From the NCBI GenBank assembly GCA_964017235.1, contig OZ024931.1, positions 102,256,221 through 102,320,220 on the forward strand: a DNA stretch of 64,000 nucleotides, written 5' to 3'. Under the pieces are notes generated by a model that saw only the letters and a program-made list of their open reading frames with translations, was not told where the DNA came from and did not search any database. The stretch is from Sabellastarte sp. h YS-2021 (lineage: Eukaryota > Annelida > Polychaeta > Sabellida > Sabellidae). The position numbers were made by a program, and so were the translations under genes. Of this stretch, positions 22,688 to 36,660 are shown piece after piece. How positions within the stretch are numbered: position 1 is the first letter of the stretch; every line of letters begins with the position of its first letter.

Positions 22688-22783
22688 GCAATTGTCCATT
22701 GGATAGGCTATATTAATGCAATAAAATTGCAAATTTAATAATTTAATTAAATTTTTATAACTTAATAGCCTATCCAATGGACA
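22688..22783. repeat. ICR of DIRS copy B
   Basis: CAATTGTCCATTGGATAGG through AATAAAATTGCAAATTTAAT to CCTATCCAATGGACA, the joined-ends signature. It has drifted (TATATTAATGC). Confidence 0.85.
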
Positions 22784-22944
22784 GGCAAGGCCCTCCCAAC
22801 TGGCCATGCTAGCAGCTTACTAGGGGTCTTAATAGGTTTAGACAACAAAAAATATGCTATGACGTCATGCTGTCTAGACAGGAAGAAACTACGATGCGCC
22901 ATCTGGCGAATGCACAGTGGAACCGGCCAGCCAGTGCACAGGTC

Positions 22945-24929
22945 GAATTATGTCCACCCCCTTGTGGAGTTGAACATATTACTTTTGCTTTTTCCGCCAT
23001 CTGCCATCCAACATCGGCGTCACACATCGTTTCCGCTCACTTTAAGGAAAAGTATTAGAGCTATCTTCACCAAACTTGGTATGCAAGATTATTGGGTCAG
23101 TGTCTTGCTTGGGATTGCTTTCAGCTGTTGTAACTCCTTTGCTTACTGAGTAATATGTAAGTATAGCTATTTTCAGTACCTATTGGTTTCCGTGCATTTA
23201 AGGGAAAATGATTCAAGATATTTTACTAAAATTAGGAATACAAGATTGTTATGTCTATAGCTCACTTGGTTTCGCATTTGGGACTGATAGCTCTTTAAGT
23301 AAACGAATCATTGCCATTGAGGTACTTTATTGGCTATTTTCAATACTACTTTTGAGTAATTTTCTTATATCTCAGAAACCGTTACAGATAGAGCGATTTT
23401 GAGCAAATTTTCGACCCAAAGGGTAATAGAAAGTTATCATGTGTAAAAAAGAAAAATTTCAATTTTCGGGACTTTTGACGGCCATCTTGGATTTTAGTGG
23501 TAAATAAAAAAAATTGAAAATATCTCAGAAACCTTAAGAGACAGAGCGATTTTGAGCGAATTTTTGGCCCACAGGGTAGTACGAGAGTGTCCTATGCAAA
23601 AGGGAAATATTTCAATTTTTGCAACTTATGGTGGCCATGTTGGATTTTAGCAGAAAATAAAAAGGTGTAAATATCTCGGAGCAATAAATCAATAAATAGA
23701 GCAATTTTGTTGAAATTTTTTACCCCCAGCGTACATACACAGTCAACTGGCGGGTTTTCTCAAAATTGTTTTCCCACCATTTTTGGTGGCCATCTTAAAT
23801 TTCTGCGTAAAACGCAAAAAAAAAACCCCAAAAAACGCATTTATCTCGGAAGCGGTGCAAAATAGAGTGATTTCATCAATATTGTTTACCTTGAGGGTAG
23901 CTGTATAGTTGACTGGCGACTTTCCCCAAATATCGTTTTCCCGTCATTTATAAAACGCAAAAACGCATTTATCTTGGAAACGGTGCAAGATAGAGCGATT
24001 TTGTCGAAATTTTTTACCCCCAGGGTATTCTCAGAGTGAACTGGCGATTTTTCCCAAAAATCGTTGTGGCGGCCATCTTGAATTTTTGCATAAAATGCAA
24101 AACCACATTTATCTCTGAAATGGTGCGAGATGGAATGATTTCATCAAAATTTTTGATCCCCATAGTATTCTCCGGGTGAACTGGTGACTTTTCCCAAAAT
24201 CGTTTTCCTGCCATTTTGGCGGCCATCTTAAATTTCTGCATAAAAAACAACAAAAACACATTTATCTCGGAAACAGTGCGAGATTTTGTCGAAATTTTTG
24301 ACCCGCAGGATATACTTCTCCCAAAAATTAATTTCCCGCCATTTTTGGCAGCCATCTTGAATTTCTGCATAAAATCAAAAATGTATTTATTTCAGAAACG
24401 TTACATTTTTGGACAAATGGAAAGACATATTAACACAGGAAGATAGTCATTTCGACAAAATCATTTATGCCGATTGGGAGGCTTTGTTGTTGCTATGCAA
24501 AAAAAATTTCCTTTTCTCTTGTGAAGCAATACTCTAGTTTAAGATTAAAGACCAATGCATATTTACATTTTCATCTTTTCATTAAATGACTTATAGCCTT
24601 TCCAGGCATCATGGGTAGACATTACACATGATAATGTGTTTTCCTGTATGCAATCCACCTACTTCTCTACTTTTCCACTTTTAGGGATTCCTATTTCTAA
24701 TTAGGCGGTTTGCATGTAACCAACCTGTCTATTAGATTGATGTGTCCAACGTCCGTCTGTCCATAACCTAGATTACAGGTTTTACATTTCTTAGCATGTC
24801 ATCAAATTTACCTTAACTGGGTGACCTAACATTTCTTTCCTTGTTTCTAAATTTAATTACAGCAGTCACTAACCTTATTGCTGCCTGGACAACCTGCCTT
24901 TTGGGGGATCTCAATCTGACCCTCTTGTT
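22945..24929 (+). mobile_element. Tandem-repeat element(s) inserted in the right ITR of copy B
   Basis: The block begins AATTATGTCCACCCCCTTGT and has a core of diverged ~145-bp units. The units carry TCTCGGAAACGGTGCAAGAT, AGAGCGATTTTGTCGAAAT and GGCGGCCATCTTGAA. It then has GGGTAGACATTAC with the hairpin ACATTACACATGATAATGTG at about 24612. The last ~300 bp end CCTGCCTTTTGGGGGATC, CCCTCTTGTTT, like 58530-58577, so a second element may be included. The head GTCCACCCC and the tail GGGTAGAC are inverted, as for subterminal inverted repeats. A related copy is at 50593-51570. Confidence 0.75.
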
Positions 24930-25285
24930 TTTCTCTCATTTGGCGGGCTGGTTTGCGCCAACCAGATTAGAAATTTTCCATGGGATAGGGTATTATCTTA
25001 TAAAAATTTACTTCACATTTTAAATTTACAAACCCCTCACTAATAAGTGAGTGGAAAAATTTAGAGCACCCAACAACAAAATAAATTGTGCCTCCATGAG
25101 CATGTCACACTTTGAATGGAATTATAATTAAATGGAAAAATCTGGATTATTTTTTGTATCCAGACAGTGATCCAGAGCACTCTCAAAAGTTAATGGGATC
25201 AAAGTTGGACATGATCCATCTTCTGATTTCTTTTTTCAGGAAGATCCAAGTAGTATTATTTGCATACTCCTGCTAACAGACAAAT

Positions 25286-25440
25286 GGAAGGTCCTCAGTG
25301 GCCTAGTGGTTAGCAAGTTTGGCATCTAATCATAGGCTGTCACCTCTGTGGGTTCGAGTCCCACAAGTGGCAATTCTGAGGACCTGTCCCAATATGACCC
25401 TGGCTGTTGAACGGGACGTAAAACCCCAACTTTGACCTTT
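25286..25440 (+). mobile_element. tRNA-derived SINE
   Basis: A-box TGGCCTAGTGG at 25299 and a perfect B-box GGTTCGAGTCC at 25351 have internal RNA polymerase III promoter spacing. A non-tRNA body follows (TTCTGAGGACCTGTCC, ACGGGACGTAAAACCCC). It does not fold as an intact tRNA, so it is not a tRNA gene. Confidence 0.8.
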
Positions 25441-25499
25441 GAACAGACAAATGGAAAAACAGACAAATGGTCACAAAAATAATACCTCCTTGACATTAG

Positions 25500-26215
25500 T
25501 GAATTAACTTCATACTTTAGAGGATACAATTTTTTGGAAAAAGGCTCACTTATAAGTAAAAGAAAATTTTCCTTACTGTCAATGGTATACAAAATAGCTT
25601 CTACTGCCATAGCAAACCGGCTAAAGAAGGTTTTTAATAAACTGGAATCTGAAGCACAGACTGGTTTTATTATTGGAAGATTTAAAGGCAAAAATACAAG
25701 GATTGTTTATGATATCATGCATTACTTGGAGAAAAATAATCTACAATGGTTTAACTTATGCTGGTGGATTTGACTCTGTTTTTGGGATTTTTTTGTCTGA
25801 TGTGCTTAAATTTTTCAACTTTGGACAAGATTTTAAAAGGTGGATAGATGTTTTGAATAAAAATGTACAAGCTTCAATTTTTTAGTCAAGATATCTATCA
25901 GAATTTTTTTAACATACAAAGGGGTTGCAGGCAAGGCGATCCTATGGCACCCTACTTGTTTTTACTGTGTGCTCAAACTCTTTTTCTTATGATATTGTAT
26001 AATAATAATATCAAGGGTATACATATAAACCACTGCAGCTACAAAGTTAACAAATTTTCTGATGATATCACAATATTTCTTGATGGTAACAAAGACTCTC
26101 TTCTGGCGGCACTGAACACATTGGAAATATATGGTTGTCTCTCTGGCCTTGTAGTAAATACAGACAAAACTAAGTATGGCTGGGGAAGAAAAAACATTCT
26201 AAGGACATAATTGAC
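25500..26215 (+). pseudogene. Non-LTR (L1/Tx1-like) reverse transcriptase fragment
   Basis: RT blocks appear in shifted frames: SMVYKIASTAIANRLKKVF with AQTGFIIGRF, then NIQRGCRQGDPMAPYLFLLC, then KFSDDITIFLDGNKDSLLAA with SGLVVNTDKTK. FSDD is the catalytic FADD-type motif with Ala to Ser. It is 5' and 3' truncated. Confidence 0.8.
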
Positions 26216-28696
<2,481 letters not shown>

Positions 28697-28979
28697 TAAG
28701 GTACAATGATAATTTCTCCCCAAAATTGTATAACTCAGATAATACAACCAAGTAGAATAAATTTCACTCAAGCCAAACAAGATGGAGGGTTTAACAAATG
28801 CCTATTTTTAGCAAATATAAAAATATTATATTAAAATATTTAAAAACTTCACCTGCCCAAAAAAATTTTAAATTTTTTTTTTCTATTTTTCACTCCAAGT
28901 TTTAGTTCAGATCAATTCTATTACAATACAGTAACAACCATAGGGTGAACATGCTCAATATATAGAGTAACTAAAAAGT

Positions 28980-30230
28980 ACTCGCTTTTTTATCATACCT
29001 TTCAGCTCAAACAACAACTAATAAAAAAAAACATGCAGAATTGACCTATTTTTATACACATTAAAACAAGCAAACAATAACAAGCTCACACCTCGCCCTG
29101 TAAAAAGTTGTGGAATACGACTGTATCATTGTAAGTATAGAATATAAATTAACTGAGCACAAATATTAAGGATGCATATTCTCTATGTTTAAGATACTAT
29201 GCTATTATAAATGGGACAACAGTTTTCAAAGTAACCCTTTTTCAAGTCCAATTCTTTGAAAAAAACGTGTTTTTCATATACAATTTTTATTTAGTTTTTC
29301 AGTTCAGAATTTGAAAGAATTTGTCCACTTCTTGAGTTTGAAAAAAAAATAAAATCTTTATACACAATATTCTTGTGATGAAAGGTACAAAATGGTCAGG
29401 TTTCAGATAGCCAAATAGAATTTCAGGTATAGGTAATTTTAAGGGAATACTTGTTTTTAATTTAACGCAATACTCAACCTGTTGCCACAATAGCTTAACT
29501 TTTGAACAAAAACAAAATAAATGAATTAAGTTTCCTGAAGAGACATTACAAAAAAGGCATTTGCGTAATTTTTAATTAACATTTTATGCAGCAATGAATG
29601 TGTACCTAGGATTCTATGAATTAGTCCGTATTGAACCATATAATATTGCTGTCTTTAACGACTTTAAAACAGTTTTTAAAGATTTTGTAATCAATATGTT
29701 GTTGGCAACTTGTTGTCTTTAATGACTTTCAAACAGGTGTTAAACATTTTATACAAATGTGACTGTTCAAAGGTATAGTTCAGATCACCTTGCCATTGTT
29801 GATGTAATATTTTCAGACTTTTCATTCAGAACTTTATAATAGCCTTTAGCTTTTCCCTGATTAGATAACACAAATGCTATGTGTTCAGGTGTTTGGGGTC
29901 TGGAAAGCATATGAAGAATTCAATTTGAAATTTTATAGGAACTTGGTAAGACGTAATTCAATTTAGAGGGTATTTAAGAAGTTTTGTGGTTTAGTTTATC
30001 GCAGTTTTCAAGATCCTTATTACTCATTAAGTTCTCATTTAGTTCAAGTACATCCCCAACACAGATGATTCCTTGCTTAAATCAATTAGGGAAATTTTAC
30101 ATTTCAGAGGAAATTATTGAATTAAACCATATTGGAGCTGACATGACATCGTCAGTCCTAGGTGATACTTTACTACAAAAAGTCACCCAATTGTTTAATG
30201 TCCAACCAGAACTTATTAGAAATTGAATTG
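28980..30230 (-). pseudogene. Non-LTR retrotransposon 3' coding fragment, minus strand
   Basis: The minus-strand translation shows GLIHRILGTHSLLHKM near 29600, followed downstream by LWQQVEYCVKLKTSI (29490) and PEILFGYL. This is the order of the L1/Tx1-type C-terminal region after RT, with frameshifts. It opposes the RT fragment at 25500 and is a separate insertion. The boundaries are uncertain. Confidence 0.55.
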
Positions 30231-30299
30231 CATAAACTTTAAAACCATCCAGGGTCCAAATTGAATTAGCTTGTTAATGGGGAGTTTTTGTACATTTTT

Positions 30300-31260
30300 C
30301 ATATATTTTACCCTGTTATTTGGAAATGGTAAGTCTGACTAGGCTCAAACCACATAAGGTATACCTTTTATCTGTGATCTTTGTTTAAAATTTTGAGGTT
30401 TGTAGTTTTAATTTTAAGGTCACCTTAAGGTCTCTAAAACTGCCCACATTGTGACATTTATGCACTTTTTACCACTTTAAGCCCTGTATCTCACAAACTA
30501 TACAGTTCATACAACTCAAATTTCACCCAATCATAAGTATATTAATATGTTATGTTAACAAGTCTGAAACTCAAAGTTTTAAGTTTGTGCATAAACTATG
30601 TTTGATGCCCACGAAGTCATCATCTTGGGACTTTTTTCATAATGTTTTGAATTGTTAAATCTAAGTGGTTAGTCTGACTAGCCTCAAACTCTCCTAAATA
30701 TAAGTTTAATATGTGGTCTTTGTAGAAACTTTGAGCTCTGTAGCTGTAATTGTTAGGTCACCTTAACCTCTCTGAAAATACCCAAAGTGATTAACTTTAT
30801 GGACTTTGTGCCACATTAAGCCATGTGGCTTGCATTTGTGGGTATAAAGTTTGTTGGTATTCCACCACCTAAACTAATGCATGGATTTTCACCAAATTTT
30901 CGGGATATGTTCTGTCAAAGAAGATCTAATTAAAAATCTGATTAGGCTTTGGAGAGTTTTTGACAATGGCTGTAGCCATGGCAACACTTTCAAGATTTTT
31001 GTTTCTTAAACATTGTGCATGTGGGTATTCCACAGCCAATAAATATATGCACAGTTTTTCACCAAATTTTCAGAATATGTTTACCATAATAGGACCTATA
31101 GCTAATTAGGTTTTTCGGGATTATGCAGCAAAAGCTGTTGTATTTTTGAGTCTTAAACATTATGGGTGTTCAACAGCGCAAACCCATGCTTGGATTTTAA
31201 CCCCAAATTTAGGGTGTGTTTAACCCTCTTCACCAGACCAAAATATAACCAGACCGGTTG
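30300..31260. repeat. Diverged tandem-type repeats in intron
   Basis: Two units at about 30330-30560 and 30660-30840 share GTCTGACTAG(C/G)CTCAAAC and GGTCACCTTAA(G/C). Two more at about 30840-31010 and 31020-31220 share GGTATTCCAC and TTTTCACCAAATTTTC. They are probably relics of tandem-bearing elements. Confidence 0.6.
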
Positions 31261-31309
31261 AATTTGCCACAGTGGTTGCTTGTTACCACTGTGTTGTGAT
31301 CTTCTTTGA

Positions 31310-31423
<114 letters not shown>

Positions 31424-31512
31424 TAATGCACAGACTTTTACTTTGTCATTCATTAGCAGCACTATTTATAGATCAGGTTATATTGGAGAGTTTTTTTTTC
31501 TTTTTGTGTGTG

Positions 31513-31542
31513 CGTGTGTGTGTTGGGGGGGGGGGGGGGGGT
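31513..31542. repeat. GT/poly-G low-complexity tract
   Basis: A GTGTGTGCGTGTGTGTG stretch runs into a long G homopolymer in the intron. Reading frames across it are artefacts. Confidence 0.8.
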
Positions 31543-32255
31543 GCGTGTGTCACCTGCAGTGTGGAAGCCACAAAGGGAGCCCTTTGTCAGGACTGGGTTT
31601 CCTTTAGATTAAGCAGGAGGGCCATTAATACTGACATTACAGTGTCACAGCAAGGAAATGAAACTGCTTTTCAGATTACACCATCTGCCAGAGCTTCCCA
31701 CAATACTCGATAGCACTAGATTTGATTTTATATGTAGAAATGCCTGCAATATATGAAGATGATCAGTTAGAGTCTGACTATTGTAACAACTAACTTGTGT
31801 GAATCTAGAAAAATCATAAGAATACAATAAAGTAATCCAGCAGTGTGTTTCTTATGTGAAAAGATGGTCAGTTTTGTTTACTTTATTTGTTCTGTTATCT
31901 CCATTGGTACAACTTCAGTTAAAGCAGAGAAGATGTGAAAAAGTATTGCACCTCAAGTAGTATTCCAACCCTTCCATACAAGAGGCCAGTGACTTGTACT
32001 ATCATCCACTAGTGACTGTAGTTATATGTGTTTATACTATACATACACGAGTCTATGCAGATTTACATCATCATCATAAGGTGTTTATACTGTGTATATT
32101 TTGTTACATCATCTCTGTTTTTGACAGAGGCATGGTTAAGCATTTGTGTGAAAACCCCGGCAGGCTGCTTTCCCTCTGATTGAAACACACTTGATTTTGT
32201 GACTAAGTCTGTATTTCAGGTGGTATGCTCTGAAACTGAGTTTGTCTGGAACTAA

Positions 32256-32462
<207 letters not shown>

Positions 32463-32508
32463 TGAAGTACAGTAAGTCATTATTTCAGGAACTCAAAGGT
32501 TGGGGGGG

Positions 32509-32602
32509 AAACACAGGACGTCTTTTTCTGACGTTTGGCGGTCTGTGCTGACCGGTTTAGCAAATTGTCCATTGGATACGGTATTAACTTATTAAATTTG
32601 CA
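32509..32602 (+). mobile_element. DIRS right-terminal remnant (solo ITR end)
   Basis: ACACAGGACGTCTTTTTCTG, GTTTGGCGGTCTGTGCTGAC and ATTAAATTTGCA match the outer part of the DIRS right ITR. It begins 59 bp after the exon donor at 32450. No other DIRS sequence is attached. Confidence 0.85.
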
Positions 32603-32606
32603 ATTT

Positions 32607-33644
32607 TACCATTTTGAGTTTCTTGGTCCATCGACAAAAACAATATCAATGGAAATTATCAAGGAAACAAAAGTTTAGAAAGGCAGTTTACAGAACTACA
32701 AAGGTCAAGAGCATATTAAATACATGTCTATAATATTTAGTAGTCAAGTCTCCATATATGTGCAAAATGTTCGTACTTGATGTTAACCTCCAAGGTAATG
32801 TTATTTGAGATTATAATTTGCACCATGTGTGTGCGTATGTGCGTGCGTGGGTCACACAGTTTTCTCTGAAACTACTACAGTTGCACATTTTTGGTAAATT
32901 ACTTGTCCTAATGAATTTTTACGCTCTTCAAAATTTTTTTGGTTTGGTGAACTTTGGCGTACTTCTGAGTGAGTAATAGCACTTTTACCTAATATAACTA
33001 TATGGCTTATAACTCTCAAACTATTGAACTTAGAGTATTTTGTTGCAGTATGTTGTTCAGCTACTTTCTCCACAGCTACAACATGGTCAGTAGTTTGGAA
33101 GTGTATCTCCATAGCTAAGTGAGTAATAGCTACTTTGTCAATTTTTAATGATAACCATAATGAGTAAATGGTTTATATCTTCAAAAGTATTGCAACTACA
33201 TAATTTCTCTCAAATATGTTGTTCATCTACTTTTTTGTGAACTGTAACATATTGAAGTTTGACAACTGTCGCTCAATGCACAAGTGAGTAGTGGCTACTT
33301 TATTGCTACTTTTAGTGAAAATGTGAAAAATCACAAATATCTCACAAACCATAAGAGCAAAATGAGTAAATGCTAATTATCTGTAAAAGTATTGCGGATA
33401 CCCAATTTTCATCAATAACTCATTCATCTACTTTTGGGAGAGCTTTCACATGGTGAAGTTTCAGACCCGTAGCTAATTATATATGCTACGTTTAGTGAAA
33501 ATGTGAAAAATCACAAATATCTTACAAACCATAAGAGATAGAGCAATTTAGAGTGAATTTTTGAGCCACAGGGTAGTACAACGGTATCCTATGCTGTTGG
33601 GTTTGGTGAACTTTGGCCTACTTTTGAGTGAGTAACAGCACTTT
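32607..33644 (+). repeat. Diverged T2-like tandem units
   Basis: From about 32930 the units share GGTGAACTTTGGC(G/C)TACTT, GAGTGAGTAATAGC, TAACTCTCAAACTATTG and GTTGTTCA(G/T)CTACTTT. They are related to the 5640 array. Before 32930 nothing is recognised. Confidence 0.6.
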
Positions 33645-34334
33645 TTCCCCGGCGGGCGGGCAGGCGGCGGGAAAAACTTTGTCCGGACTGTATCTCACAA
33701 ACCGTAAGGTGTAGGGAGTTGGTACTTGGTAGGGACATTTGTTAGGATGTGTAGGTCTTCAGCGTATTGGTCTGACCCTGATTTGACCTTTGACCTTGCC
33801 GCAGAGACCTTGAGTTTGAAGATCTTGTCCAAGCTATATCTCGGAAACCGTAAGGTGTAGGAAGTTGATAGTTGGTAGGAACATTGGTTAGGGGATGTAG
33901 GTGTGCAACATCATGGTCTGACCTTGATTTGACCCTTGACCTGGCCGTAGTGACCTTGACCTATAAAATCTTGTCTGGGCTATATCTCGGAAACCGTAAG
34001 GTGTAGGAAGTTGATACTTGAAAGGAACATTGGTTAGTGGGTGTAGGTGTGCAGTGTCATGGTCTGACCTTCATTTGATCTTTGACCTTGCTGTAGCGAC
34101 CTTCACCTAAAAAATCTTGTCCGGGCTATATCTCGGAAACTGTAAGGTGTAGTAAGTTGATAGTTAGTAGGGACATTGGTTAGGGGGTGAAGGTGTGCGA
34201 CGTCATGGTCTGATTTTGACCATTGCCCTTGCTGTAGTGACCTTCACCTATAAAATCATTGTGCATATCTCGGAAAAGGTATTTCTTTTCCTTTAATGCT
34301 CGGCGGGAGATACACACCGCGGCAGTGGTCTTGT
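33645..34334 (+). repeat. SatE tandem element, copy 2
   Basis: A GC-rich GGCGGGCGGGCAGGCGGCGG head leads into about four ~155-bp units (AACCGTAAGGTGTAGGAAGT, TTGGTAGGAACATTGG, GACCTTGACCT). It ends AATGCTCGGCGGGAGATACA and CCGCGGCAGTGGTCTTG directly at DIRS copy C. Confidence 0.85.
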
Positions 34335-34535
34335 TTTTATTGCATTAATACATCCTATCCAGTGGACAATTGCTTTACCGGTCGGCGAGACCAGTCCCGC
34401 CAAACGCCAGAAAAAGACATCCTGTATATAATACCGGCAGGACCGGTCACGGAATGTGTATTCGCTAGGTGTCGCCTTGTACTACCTTCCTGTTTAGACA
34501 GCGTGACGTCATAGCATCATTTTCGTTTGGCACGT
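34335..34535. repeat. Left ITR of DIRS copy C
   Basis: It starts TTTTATTGCATTAATACATC and holds TGACGTCA at 34504. It pairs with 39940-40129. Confidence 0.88.
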
Positions 34536-34539
34536 GGAG

Positions 34540-36360
34540 TGTGCGGACATGTTTTCTACCTAGAGAGCAGATCCAACAAATAGCCACCCCCACATACAGA
34601 GATAGGAAGAACAAAGAAAAGAAGATGGTTTCATCCTCCCCTACCCCCACTCTCGTGGACCCTTCACATGTAAGGGTTTTGGATAAAGTAGATGGAGAGA
34701 AGGCTAATTTCAAGCCTGAAACCACACCTGCTGGAAAGAAGAAGAAGAGAAGCGATTCTCCCAAGTCTTCTCCCAGATCCAGCAAGAAGAAGCCCAGTAC
34801 CAGCAGCAAACCTTTATCTGAAGATTTGAAGAATCTAGATGATAAATGGGCTGAAAGATTTGCAATGCTGTTGTCCAAATCCTTTGCTGTCCCGGTGGAA
34901 CTAGTGGTGAAGCCAGTAGAAGTCATCACCAGCCAGAAGCCATTTTTTGATCCTGGTGCTAGCACCAGTAAGTTGGCTGACTCTGCAGAGCCTTGAGGTC
35001 CCAGCCTTGTTCAGGCCACTGGTGATGCTGTTCCACCCAGAGGAGATGAGATGCAACAGAATGCCACCCAGCCTGTTGAGGCTCCTGGTGCGGGGACGAC
35101 CACCCAGCCTGTTCAGGCTCCCGGTGCAGGTCCTGATGTACTGCCTTCCGGTACCGGTGATGCTGCCTTTAGTGTGGACCAGACCCTGACCGGTCCTAGA
35201 GCTGTCCAGAGTACCAGTGGGTCTGAAAGTGAAGATGAACAGCACAGTCAGACCGGTTCCCTGTTGGAAGCAAACTACCGGGACGTCTCCCCAGCCAGAG
35301 ACCTCACCAGGGACGAATCTACAGATCAAGAACTCTCTGAGGAGGACAGCTATAGAGAGACAATGAGAGGCGTGAGATCCTTCATGGGTTGGCACAAGGT
35401 CCCAAGTTTGAGAGTGTTTCATCTTCTGATGACAACCCTTTGGCCGGTTCATGTGTTCAGCCAACCGGTAAAGTGTCAGTCAAGATTCCGATTGGCTGTG
35501 TAAGAAGATGGAAAAGCTTAACCGCACCATCACAGAGGGGTACCCTGCAAGAAACTGCTGGCCTCCTCAAAGATCAGTTCATCGGGCCTCCCCGTTCGTC
35601 CAGATGGTATGGGATGCATGCTGAGAAGAAAGACTGTGACAATGTTACTGTGTCTTCCTGGTCCCCAGAACCGGCCAAGCTTAACAGTGCTTTTAGTCAG
35701 ACGCACCCTTCCTACTGCCCCACCCTCCCGGGCATTCAACCAGGACATGCTGAGGCATTGGGAGAGAGCAGCCAGAGAACAAACTGTCATGTGCAACCAG
35801 GCTGCTGGACTTTCACGTTGTTTGACCAGAGTTCAAGATGCCATGTCTTCTCATCTGGACAGTTCCAAGGGCAAGTTGTCTGAGAGAATGACGCAGGTCA
35901 TAGATGAACTTGAGTATCTGGTGACCTTTAACCGGTCAATATCTCAAGCAATGGCCATGACTATGCAAGATCTATCTGAAGGCATGTTCATCAGCATGGC
36001 GAACTTCACCCTTGCACGCAGGGACAGTTATTTAGACTATTTGCATGCTGGTGTGAAGCAGGACACCCTTACTGCTCTGCGTACGGCCCCTGTTCATCTA
36101 CACTCACTTTTCCCTAACCAGCTTATCACCAAGGTTGAAGAGGAGATCTGTAGAAGAGGCGTTCTTCTGGCCAGCCTCACAGACGTCAAGGTCGCTTTCA
36201 CCCTTATGCTCCCAGTGACAGATCTGCTAACCAACCGGACAGGAAGTCCGGTAACCCAGCATGGAAGCAAATAAGGGATAGACAGCAAACCAGGAAAAGT
36301 CGTGGCAAGCCTTCAACTTTCTCTCAGAAACCGGCTAAGGGTTCCAAGCCGTGTAAATGA
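34540..36360 (+). pseudogene. DIRS Gag-like protein, copy C (5' deleted, frameshifted)
   Basis: After GTGCGGACATG the sequence jumps to GATCCAACAAATAGCCACCC, removing the Cys/His module. Then come a Lys/Ser-rich stretch, LDDKWAERFAMLLSKSF, a Pro/Gly/Ala-rich middle (GAGTTTQPVQAPGAG), YRETMRGVRSFMGWHKVP, and in another frame REQTVMCNQAAGLSRCL to FPNQLITKVEEEI. The C-terminus PAKGSKPCK ends at TGA 36358, followed by CAA-TCA. Confidence 0.82.
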
Positions 36361-36660
36361 CAATCAATGTGTAGTTTCTGTGACCGGACTCTGTGTATGT
36401 TTCCGGTCAAACAGGCTTGAACCCTTCACCAGTGATAGCCGAGGACAAGAAAGTGACTGTAACTTCTCATGTAGACTTTTGTGTTGCAAATGCTCATTCT
36501 GTTACCGGGTTGCCGCAAAAGAAAGGCGTAAATCCTAATTATTGTTACAAGTACACAGAAATAAAATATGTAAAAGATGTTTCCTGTGTAGGTCACTTGA
36601 GTTCTGCAAATCTTGTCACAAATGCCCCACCAATTGTTGTCCACCTATAGGGGCAAGGCT
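36361..36660 (+). other. Cys-rich frame after the gag TGA, copy C
   Basis: The gag frame first reads QSMCSFCDRTLC. After an indel the frame ending 36538 carries CNFSCRLLCCKCSFC then YRVAAKERRKS, and another shift gives ICKRCFLCRSLEFCKSC, HKCPTNCC near 36565-36640. The residues between the cysteines differ much from copy D while the cysteines, KER and CFLC are kept. Confidence 0.5.

Larger units (their letters stand above)
18207..25030 (+). mobile_element. DIRS copy B (old, internally deleted, right ITR split by an insertion)
   Basis: The left ITR starts TTTTATTTCGTTAATACATC. The ORFs carry many stops, and the ICR is at 22688-22783. The right ITR runs to 22944, is interrupted by about 1.98 kb, and resumes at 24930 (TTTGGCGGGCTGGTTTGCGC) to its end TTTAAATTTACA near 25030. 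Divergence from copies A and D is clearly greater, so it is an older insertion. Confidence 0.88.

Noticed and set aside
24014-24446. Open frames with repeated KFKMAAK or AAILNFCIK
   Set aside because: They are translations of the GGCGGCCATCTTGAA tandem units and occur on both strands, so not genes.
25286-25375. tRNA gene suggested by A and B boxes
   Set aside because: It lacks a foldable acceptor and anticodon arm set and continues into a SINE body. It is better read as a tRNA-derived SINE.
34465-35464. Long minus-strand ORFs (166 and 187 residues)
   Set aside because: They mirror the low-complexity Gag coding strand of copy C and have no homology of their own.
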